5,125 nt of DNA, from assembly GCA_964533705.1 (NCBI GenBank), contig CAZHMN010000138.1:1-5125 (forward strand), written 5' to 3'. The position numbers and the translations under genes are program-made. The notes below the pieces were generated by a model. That model saw only the letters and a list, made by a program, of their open reading frames with translations, did not search any database and was not told the origin of the DNA. Shown here piece after piece: positions 1-5,125 of this stretch; position 1 is the stretch's first letter; each line of letters opens with the position of its first letter. Origin of the DNA: CAZHMN01 sp964533705 (GTDB lineage Bacteria > Electryoneota > B3-LCP).

Positions 1-3000
1 GGGTCTCTACCGCCCTGATCTACGATCACAGCAGTGAGTTAGATTTGGCGGTGAGAAATGATGGGGAGAACGTAGTTTATTACCACGGAGGTAGTGAACC
101 CCCCGGCACTCCTAACGTCACCATCCCGGACTTAACAGGCCTTCCGCCTTATGGTGAGCAGCCGCATAAATTTCACGATCCCGATCTGGCAAATGGCACA
201 AATCTGATGGCTCCCGATTGCATCGGTGCGAGTTTCATCGCCATTGGTGGATATTCAGAAGGCGTCGAATCATTTCTCGCCAAAGATGACAACCAAATGA
301 AACGGATCGAATTCATGGCCAATTGGGACGTCGTAGAGATCTACAAAGGACATTATCATTGGGGCTGGGTAGATAAGAACCTGGAATACATAAATAATGC
401 TGGGGGCGTTGCCCATTTGCGTTCCTGGAGCAGCCCTCTATGGAGTATGGGAAATTATGATTTTACCGAGGATGACAAAAAGAAACGCACGTCGGATGAA
501 AGGCTTCACGCACTCTATACCCGTAATCTGGTCAACCGCTACCGTCCGGGAGGGATACTCTCCTATGTCGATGTCTATAACTGGGGCGATTGGGGCGTGG
601 GGGTGTATCAATTCGTGCATGAACCCTGGTGTCCGTTTCCGATATTTGAGTATAACCATGACGAAACCTTCGAACCATTGGCTTACAGAATGTACCTGAA
701 TTACCAGATGATCAAGGAAATTGACAGCACGCTGATCGTCGTTTCACCCGACTTTCAACCCATGTCGGGCGGTTACGGTGTGGATGTTGGAGACTATCTG
801 GGGCCGGAGATGCCTTATTTGAACAGCTTGAACGACACGGATCTTCCTGATGAGCTTATTCCGGGTCCCGATCGCGTGCTCTGGAACTACTGCGACTGGA
901 TAAATCAGCAGGTGCACTGCGGCTCGGCAGGTAGTTCGATTACTGACTTCAAAGATCCTTTCACTTCAGTGACTGTTGAAGGATCGCCTAACCTGCGCAT
1001 CGGCGTTGAGCACTACCTCTGGGGTTTTTTCGAAGAGGGATTAGCGAATTACTACGATTTGGCGTATGCCGAGGATTGGTATCCCGTGCTACGGGATGGG
1101 AATGACTACTATAAACACCCCTTCCTCATCACGGACTGGCACTATTTCAACAGCTACTATGCAGGTCAAGGGGATTTCAACGACGATTACTATCCCCAGG
1201 CTCACTGGAACGCCGCACATCTGGCGGAATTATTCAGCATAGACATTCTCCCGAGCCAGGAAGATGAAGATTACCGCTTGGTGAACTTTTGTTGTCACTG
1301 GTTGCCTTCGCGGACGGGGTACAATACCGGGCCGGAAGCGAGTAAATACTATGAGCCTTTCAGGGTAGCCGCAAAGCTCCTGAACGACAATGAGAGCACC
1401 GCCGATACTTCCGATTTTTACCTGGAGGGGATGACCTTCCCCGGCCCTGTTAACCAACCCGACGTGTACTGCTACACCTACCATAAAGCAAACACCGAGG
1501 AGCGGGTTCACTTTGTGAAGACCGAATGGGATGTGGAAGCCTTAGGGGATTGCTTTGTGACGCAAGAATGGGATTTCTACCTGAATAATTTCAACTATGT
1601 AAATAATCAAAAGATTGACTGCTATACCCCCACCGGCGAGCATTTCCAGAAAAACGTCCTCAGAGAGTACGATAACGATCCCTATATCGAATTCGCCCCC
1701 GGCGAAACCGGCCCGGGTATGCTGATCATTCACGAATTAGACCAACCGAGCAGCCAGGACGACTACACCCAAACCCTCCAGCTTCACGAAGGCTGGAACC
1801 TGGTGAGTTGGCATCTGGATGTAATTGATCCAGATCCAATTGGAAGCCCTGAATTGCTAGTTGCTGAAGTTGCTACCAGTATTGATCCCGAAGAATATTT
1901 TACGGGCCCGGAAGCCGGAATATGGTGGTATTATAGTACCGCGGATCGTTATCCTTTAGTCACAGGTGAAGCCTGGTATCTAAAACACGCCTACTATATC
2001 AACCTGGACAAGGCTTTTCAGAACTGGATACAGTCACCTACTGAGCAACTGCCAGGCGACACCATTAAATTCTATCCGTCAGATGTATGGGACAATGAAG
2101 ATCACAACACTTCATCCCACTATGCCAACCACTGGTTCTTCATGGGGTACTCTGCTCCGGGATACTGTAAATTGTCGAGCGTGCCCGATAACGGCTACTC
2201 GCCATTATCCGGCGATCCTTCGACGTTTGCCTTCGAAGGTCCGTTTCACTGGCTGATCTGGGATGAAAATACTTACGAATTACTGGATAATGGTCTCAAG
2301 ATCGTGGGTACCGATGAAGGCAAGGTTTACATTCCCGATCCCAGCCCACTACACAACCGCCCTCCCGCTGACAGCATCGGCATCCTCGAACCGGGAAGAG
2401 GGTATTTCCTCGGATTCGATATGACCGAGCCAGAGGAAGTTATCTTTGAAGGCTGGGGAAATTGGCCGCAATGGCGAAATGAAAGCATCGATACCTCACC
2501 GAAAGATAACCAGCAGGAAACCTCATCTACCGGTCATTTCCAATTCCACAAATACACCCATTGGTTCTATCCGGTCTATATAGACACCGTTGATCAGGAA
2601 GAATGTCCGATGTCGCCTGCAGATGAAATCGGTATATTCGACGGTGAAATTTGTGTCGGCTCAGGGACATATAACGGATCATTTCCCATGATCATCACCT
2701 GCTGGGAGGATGACATAGCTACTCCCGATATTATTGATGGATACGAGGATGGAAATCCTATGACATTCATCTGGTATGATGCTTCTGAGAATGCCGAAAT
2801 CGAGTTTTACATACCACCGATAACGGCATCGAAGGAAGATCACCGCATATGTCCGTCATATGCGGGCTTCGGAGAGGGATTGTACGCTTTCAAGAGCTTC
2901 ATGGATGGTATCAACAATGTTAGTTACTTACCCCAAGATTTTCGAATTGGTCAAAACTATCCCAATCCGTTCAACGCCGAGACTGTGATTCCCCTGGAAT

Positions 3001-3215
3001 TGCCTCAGCGATCACGGGTAAAGATCGATCTATTTAACGTCAGAGGGCAGCATATTGCCACCCTCTACGAAGGCATAGAGGAGCCCGGTTGGCCGAAAAT
3101 CCGGTATAAATCTTCCGGTCTCTCCTCCGGTGTTTATCTTTACCGGATTGTAGCGGAGGGCCTGGAACGGGGCGGAAAGTACAATGACATAGGCAAAATG
3201 CTTTTACTGAAATAG
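1..3215 (+). CDS. Modular secreted protein, 3' part: GH39-like TIM barrel, beta-sandwich, GWNLVS and FDG domains, type IX sorting domain
   Basis: The frame is open from the left edge (first whole codon at 3) to TAG at 3213-3215, giving 1070 residues. The TTG at 45 has no special claim as a start, because the codons before it continue the same protein, so the true start lies upstream. Domains in order, with codon 3-5 as residue 1: a propeller-blade-like tail (1-30) ending in EPPG; a clan GH-A-like barrel (about 75-460); a beta-sandwich (about 465-580); a region opening with GWNLVS at 597 (to about 830); a domain with DEIGIFDG at 874-881 (about 840-970); and a C-terminal sorting domain (about 975-1070). 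The protein is rich in Trp, Tyr and Asp and has more than a dozen Cys, which suits an extracellular, disulphide-bonded protein. Inference: it is exported by its unseen signal peptide and moved to the cell surface by the type IX system, where it binds or processes polysaccharide. Enzymatic activity is doubtful because the usual catalytic glutamates are not visible. The gene itself is certain; its function is not. Confidence 0.93.
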   Translation, partial: VSTALIYDHSSELDLAVRNDGENVVYYHGGSEPPGTPNVTIPDLTGLPPYGEQPHKFHDPDLANGTNLMAPDCIGASFIAIGGYSEGVESFLAKDDNQMKRIEFMANWDVVEIYKGHYHWGWVDKNLEYINNAGGVAHLRSWSSPLWSMGNYDFTEDDKKKRTSDERLHALYTRNLVNRYRPGGILSYVDVYNWGDWGVGVYQFVHEPWCPFPIFEYNHDETFEPLAYRMYLNYQMIKEIDSTLIVVSPDFQPMSGGYGVDVGDYLGPEMPYLNSLNDTDLPDELIPGPDRVLWNYCDWINQQVHCGSAGSSITDFKDPFTSVTVEGSPNLRIGVEHYLWGFFEEGLANYYDLAYAEDWYPVLRDGNDYYKHPFLITDWHYFNSYYAGQGDFNDDYYPQAHWNAAHLAELFSIDILPSQEDEDYRLVNFCCHWLPSRTGYNTGPEASKYYEPFRVAAKLLNDNESTADTSDFYLEGMTFPGPVNQPDVYCYTYHKANTEERVHFVKTEWDVEALGDCFVTQEWDFYLNNFNYVNNQKIDCYTPTGEHFQKNVLREYDNDPYIEFAPGETGPGMLIIHELDQPSSQDDYTQTLQLHEGWNLVSWHLDVIDPDPIGSPELLVAEVATSIDPEEYFTGPEAGIWWYYSTADRYPLVTGEAWYLKHAYYINLDKAFQNWIQSPTEQLPGDTIKFYPSDVWDNEDHNTSSHYANHWFFMGYSAPGYCKLSSVPDNGYSPLSGDPSTFAFEGPFHWLIWDENTYELLDNGLKIVGTDEGKVYIPDPSPLHNRPPADSIGILEPGRGYFLGFDMTEPEEVIFEGWGNWPQWRNESIDTSPKDNQQETSSTGHFQFHKYTHWFYPVYIDTVDQEECPMSPADEIGIFDGEICVGSGTYNGSFPMIITCWEDDIATPDIIDGYEDGNPMTFIWYDASENAEIEFYIPPITASKEDHRICPSYAGFGEGLYAFKSFMDGINNVSYLPQDFRIGQNYPNPFNAETVIPLELPQRSRVKIDLFNVRGQHIATLYEGIEEPGWPKIRYKSSGLSSGVYLYRIVAEGLERGGKYNDIGKMLLLK
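225..1742 (+). other. GH39/clan GH-A-like TIM barrel plus C-terminal beta-sandwich (domain of the first gene)
   Basis: Seen: residues 98-124 run QMKRIEF, then ANWDVVEIYKGHYHWGWVD, followed by a stretch ending SSPLWS (P145, W147). This matches the early strands of GH39 and related clan GH-A enzymes: R near an aromatic strand, W..vE...G.Y.W..vD, and a P.W end. Residues 180-196 (RYRPGG, then YVDVYNWGDWG) sit where the family has RY......EvWNEP on strand 4. GVEHY (E336) and FLITDWHY (T377-D378) resemble strands 6 and 7, the latter where families carry the nucleophile in a TE motif. Residues about 465-580 look like the beta-sandwich that follows the barrel in GH39 (IDCYTPTGEHF, then an acidic strand ending in HEL). 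The roughly 500-residue total matches a GH39 xylosidase. Inference: the fold is GH-A-like, with substitutions at both catalytic positions. A DUF4832-like barrel (G.WGE motif) is an alternative. Confidence 0.55.
1770..2465 (+). other. Beta-rich region opening with GWNLVS (domain of the first gene)
   Basis: The region begins LQLHEGWNLVSWHLD (G597, W598). This opening is known from many secreted FCB-group proteins, which have a GWNL(I/V)S strand and later a GxGY(F/W/L) strand. Here the closing element seems to be EPGRGYFLGFD near residue 800. Between them lie AWYLKHAYYINLD and HWFFMGYSAPG, both rich in aromatic residues. I know of no catalytic function for this module and assign none. It is probably a structural or binding module between the barrel and the next domain. 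Confidence 0.45.
2520..2910 (+). other. Beta-sandwich-like module with DEIGIFDG core (domain of the first gene)
   Basis: Residues about 840-970 contain HWFYPVYID, then DEIGIFDGEICVGSG (874-888), then FPMIITCWEDD, GNPMTFIWYD and a closing strand AEIEFYIPP. The order (hydrophobic strand, then a D-E-I-x-x-(F/Y)-D/N-G turn, then a CVG strand, then a strand entering a W-E/D acidic turn) recurs in secreted proteins of FCB bacteria, just ahead of the C-terminal sorting domain. C884 and C698-like neighbours such as the ITCW cysteine could form a disulphide. No function is known to me. Its position directly before the sorting domain suggests a surface-exposed binding or spacer module. Confidence 0.4.
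2843..2865. repeat. Perfect inverted repeat inside the first gene
   Basis: CCGCATATG, a 5-base loop TCCGT, then CATATGCGG: two perfect 9-base arms inside the coding frame (HRICPSYAGF). It could form a short mRNA hairpin or be a binding palindrome, but no T-run follows it and it may be chance. No function is assigned. Confidence 0.5.
2925..3212 (+). other. Type IX secretion (type A) C-terminal sorting / FlgD Ig-like domain
   Basis: The last 95 residues or so carry all the landmarks of this family in order: FRIGQNYPNPFN (986-990 is YPNPF), the strand ETVIPLELP, the strand VKIDLFNVRGQHIATLYEG, the LSSGVYLYRI strand, and a terminal KMLLLK just before the stop. In Bacteroidota this domain directs proteins from the periplasm through the type IX pore and is then removed or attached at the surface. 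In several candidate phyla the same Ig-like domain occurs where type IX genes are not always found, so secretion by that route is likely but not proven here. The module is full length, so the 3' end of the gene is intact. Confidence 0.88.
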
Positions 3216-3221
3216 ACTGAT

Positions 3222-3268
3222 GAAAAAGCTAAAAAAAAGCAGGGGCGGTTTGGGCTGGCCGCCCCTGC
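3222..3268 (-). terminator. GC-rich hairpin with T-tract on the minus strand
   Basis: GCAGGGGCGG (3239-3248) and CCGCCCCTGC (3259-3268) are perfect 10-base arms around a 10-base loop, 23 bases after the first gene's stop. On the + strand the arms are preceded by eight A (3231-3238) but followed by ACTTGACA, with no T-run. Read on the minus strand, the hairpin is followed by TTTTTTTT, a textbook intrinsic terminator for leftward transcription. It may still end the first gene's transcript by the hairpin alone or with another factor. No minus-strand gene is visible to its right inside the window. Confidence 0.7.
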
Positions 3269-3270
3269 AC

Positions 3271-3299
3271 TTGACAATCAATGGAAATATGCTTACATT
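3271..3299 (+). promoter_or_regulatory. Sigma70-type promoter for the second gene
   Basis: TTGACA (3271-3276) is an exact -35 consensus. It is followed by a 17-base spacer and TACATT (3294-3299), which keeps the first two and last bases of the -10 consensus. Transcription would begin near 3306, giving a leader of roughly 18 bases before the GTG start. The -35 box begins two bases after the hairpin stem ends. If the host uses a Bacteroidota-type sigma factor (TTTG / TAnnTTTG), this reading would be wrong. Confidence 0.5.
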
Positions 3300-3314
3300 A
3301 TAGAAAATCACATT

Positions 3315-3319
3315 GAGGA
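3315..3319 (+). promoter_or_regulatory. Shine-Dalgarno-like site GAGGA
   Basis: GAGGA ends four bases before the GTG at 3324, a slightly short but usable spacing. It decides the start, because the next in-frame candidates either lack such a site or would delete the signal peptide. Confidence 0.5.
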
Positions 3320-3323
3320 AATC

Positions 3324-5125
3324 GTGAGATACCTCTGGTTAATTTTCACAATCCCTACCCTCCTGTTCGCCCAGGATCTGGAATTCGAACTGGATCCTGA
3401 TGCTTTTCCGCTGGAAATAGACGACTGGCAATCTTTCCAACCTTGGGCAGGTGGAATTGAGGATGCCACTCCAGAACTTTGCGATATCGATGGTGATGGA
3501 GACATGGATCTTTTCTTTGGTGATGAGAGAGCTTTCTTGACTTTTTTCACTAACATCGGTACTTCTAATAATGCAATCTTTACATATATCACAAGTTTCT
3601 ATGAAAATTTTCAGGCTCCTGGTGCCTCAATAGAATCGTTCAGAACCGACATTGATTTCAAGGATATTGATGGGGACGGTGATTTTGATGGTTTTCTTGG
3701 AGGGGGTTATGTCTCAGTTTTCACGAACTCAGGTACTGTTAATCAAGCGTCCTTTGTTTTAGATCCTGATACTCTCCGTGATTCAAATTCAAACTTTATT
3801 CCTGGATCCCGGATAGCTCTAATTGATATAAATGCAGATGGGCTCTATGATCTTTTCTGTGGAACCTATTATTCTGGTGAATTATACTTCTATGAAAATA
3901 TCGGCACACCGGAACAGTATTCTTTTGAATTGGTGACGGAGGCTTGGCAGGGAGTACAGGCCCCTGAGGGCAAAGCTGATCCATGCTTCGGTGATCTGGA
4001 TTCCGATGGCGATTTAGATCTATTAGTAGGAACCATGTCCGGAAATATCTATTATTATGTTAATGATGGAGACAGTCTGAATCCTCAGATGAGATTTGAA
4101 AGCAGTAACTACTTCGATATCGATGTTGACTGGGATGCATCGCCCGAATTGGCCGATATTGACGCCGACGGTGATCTGGACCTGTTTGTGGGCCGAGGAC
4201 ATGAAACCAGTGTCAGTGGACAGGGGAATATCTCTTTTTACGAGAATATCGGCAGTCCTGTAGAGGCGAATTTTATTCATCGAACCGATAACTATCTACT
4301 ATATGACGACGGTTGGCATTCTCGACCGTTGTTGGTTGATATTGATGCCGATGGGGATCCGGATCTATTCTCTAAATTGTATTGGGAGTTAATCTTCTTT
4401 CGAAATACAGGCAATTTGGAGAACCCATATTTTACATTCGAAAGCGACTTCTGGGAAGGAATCCAAGTTTACGGTATGTATCCCTGGTTCTGTGATATAG
4501 ATCAAGACGGCGACTATGATCTATTAGCAGGCGAATCTAACATCCTGGGAATTCCACAGATTTACTTGTATCTTAATCACGGCACGCCCATCAATCCAAA
4601 TTATATATTGTACACTGATGACCTTGTTCCGGGCATATTTGATGAAGGAGACGTTAATCCCAATATCAGCATGGCAGATATTGACGCTGACGGAGATGAA
4701 GATTTGTTTGTTTCGACATCAGGTGAAGATTTTCATTTCTTTGAGAATATCAGCACCTCAAGTCAGATTCTTTTTCAGCACATCACTCAGAGCTGGCAGA
4801 ATATCACTGATCCTTCGCCAGGTGCTGATATGTACTCATGTTTTTACGATACAGACAATGACGGCGATTTGGATTTATTCGTTAGCAATGAATCTTGGGG
4901 ATGGGAGCCTTGGGATAAAAACCTGGTATTCTATCGCAATCACGGCGATTCTATCAATGCGAATATGCAAATAGAAAATCCTGATGTATTTGCAGAATTT
5001 ATGATCTTCCATCCGACGCCATTCCTAATTGATATGGATCAAGACGAAGATGGCGACATGTTCCTGGGAGATTCCTGGGGTGGTATTCGCTATTTCAAAA
5101 ACGTCACTGGGGAGCCGCCGGGGGT
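3324..5125 (+). CDS. Secreted calcium-loop (VCBS/FG-GAP) repeat protein, 5' part
   Basis: A GTG start at 3324 opens a frame with no stop to the right edge (600 whole codons, last whole codon ending at 5123). The N-terminus MRYLWLIFTIPTLLFAQ is a short signal peptide with likely cleavage after A16. After it come ten repeats, each with a DxDxDGDxDLF-type calcium loop beginning at residues 54, 114, 168, 224, 278, 339, 391, 452, 509 and 570, and each followed by an aromatic strand ending (F/Y)xN-x-G. This is the VCBS/FG-GAP family, integrin-alpha-like beta-propeller blades that bind calcium and usually serve adhesion or carbohydrate/protein binding outside the cell. All five Cys (53, 179, 221, 390, 506) lie next to a loop. 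The frame ends just after the tenth blade in a GEPPG linker like that of the upstream protein, so further domains and perhaps a sorting domain probably follow. It has its own promoter. The gene is certain, the family assignment is strong, and the ligand is unknown. Confidence 0.93.
   Translation, partial: MRYLWLIFTIPTLLFAQDLEFELDPDAFPLEIDDWQSFQPWAGGIEDATPELCDIDGDGDMDLFFGDERAFLTFFTNIGTSNNAIFTYITSFYENFQAPGASIESFRTDIDFKDIDGDGDFDGFLGGGYVSVFTNSGTVNQASFVLDPDTLRDSNSNFIPGSRIALIDINADGLYDLFCGTYYSGELYFYENIGTPEQYSFELVTEAWQGVQAPEGKADPCFGDLDSDGDLDLLVGTMSGNIYYYVNDGDSLNPQMRFESSNYFDIDVDWDASPELADIDADGDLDLFVGRGHETSVSGQGNISFYENIGSPVEANFIHRTDNYLLYDDGWHSRPLLVDIDADGDPDLFSKLYWELIFFRNTGNLENPYFTFESDFWEGIQVYGMYPWFCDIDQDGDYDLLAGESNILGIPQIYLYLNHGTPINPNYILYTDDLVPGIFDEGDVNPNISMADIDADGDEDLFVSTSGEDFHFFENISTSSQILFQHITQSWQNITDPSPGADMYSCFYDTDNDGDLDLFVSNESWGWEPWDKNLVFYRNHGDSINANMQIENPDVFAEFMIFHPTPFLIDMDQDEDGDMFLGDSWGGIRYFKNVTGEPPG
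3483..5069 (+). repeat. Ten tandem calcium-loop blades in the second gene
   Basis: Loop starts fall at 3483, 3663, 3825, 3993, 4155, 4338, 4494, 4677, 4848 and 5031, spaced 156-183 bases (52-61 residues). The consensus is P-x-x-x-D-I-D-x-D-G-D-x-D-L-F-V-G. Loop 3 reads DINADGLYD, with Asn at position 3 but ligand positions 1, 5 and 9 kept. Loop 10 reads DMDQDEDGDMF, with Glu in place of the usual Gly at position 6. At the DNA level the loops differ at many silent positions, so the duplications are old and the conservation is at the protein level. Confidence 0.92.

Noticed and set aside
45..47. TTG as the start codon of the first gene
   Set aside because: The frame is open upstream to the window edge, the upstream codons continue a repeat-like protein pattern, and the residues after TTG are not a signal peptide although the protein carries a secretion sorting domain.
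621..626. HEP (E207) as the clan GH-A NEP acid/base motif
   Set aside because: It lies about 14 residues after the strand-4 YVDVYN segment, too far to be the NEP of that strand. It is kept only as a possible substitute carboxylate.
3281..3303. ATG codons at 3281 and 3289 as starts for the second gene
   Set aside because: Both are out of frame with the repeat protein and meet stops within a few codons.
3308..3592. Minus-strand open frame that would end leftward near the hairpin
   Set aside because: It is complementary to the signal peptide and first calcium loop, is rich in Ser and Lys as expected of such a shadow, and has no domain or clear ribosome site. It would be the only candidate user of the leftward terminator, but that is not enough to call a gene.
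4618..4974. Forward open frame of about 118 codons
   Set aside because: It overlaps the calcium-repeat gene in another frame, has no ribosome site or recognisable domain, and the repeat frame is clearly the coding one.
3483..5069. CRISPR array suggested by the regularly spaced short repeats
   Set aside because: The repeated units differ at many silent positions, are spaced 156-183 bases, and encode in-frame calcium loops, so they are protein repeats.

Overview
This window holds two large protein genes, both on the + strand and both cut by a window edge, separated by a 108-bp intergenic stretch (3216-3323). Both encode big secreted proteins. The upstream gene ends in a C-terminal domain of the QNYPNPFN...SSGVYLYR...KMLLLK type. 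This is the type A sorting domain of the type IX secretion system, related to the FlgD Ig-like fold. The downstream gene starts with a signal peptide and is tiled by calcium-loop (VCBS/FG-GAP) repeats. These traits together are typical of the FCB superphylum: Bacteroidota and relatives such as KSB1, Marinimicrobia, Zixibacteria or Latescibacteria. The moderate base composition and the SD-like site fit an uncultured lineage of that group, but the window has no rRNA or housekeeping marker, so the phylum cannot be fixed.

Layout. 1-3215: the 3' part (1070 codons) of a modular extracellular protein. In order it shows the tail of a propeller-like repeat, a clan GH-A-like (GH39-like) TIM barrel with an attached beta-sandwich, a large region opening with GWNLVS, a domain with a DEIGIFDG core, and the sorting domain. 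3216-3323: a perfect 10-bp GC hairpin whose A/T tract faces leftward transcription, then a close sigma70-type promoter (TTGACA-N17-TACATT) and an SD-like GAGGA. 3324-5125: the 5' part (600 codons) of a secreted protein with ten calcium-loop repeats about 57 residues apart.

The two proteins probably share a design. The first residues of the upstream protein look like the last blade of the same kind of repeat, followed by an EPPG linker. The downstream protein runs out of the window just after its tenth repeat at the same EPPG linker. The two genes may therefore be tandem relatives, with the window running from the blade/linker junction of one to the same junction of the next. The most interesting functional point is that the TIM barrel appears to lack the usual clan GH-A catalytic glutamates. 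It could be a carbohydrate-binding or otherwise repurposed pseudo-hydrolase displayed at the cell surface. No RNA gene, mobile element, CRISPR array or replication origin was seen.
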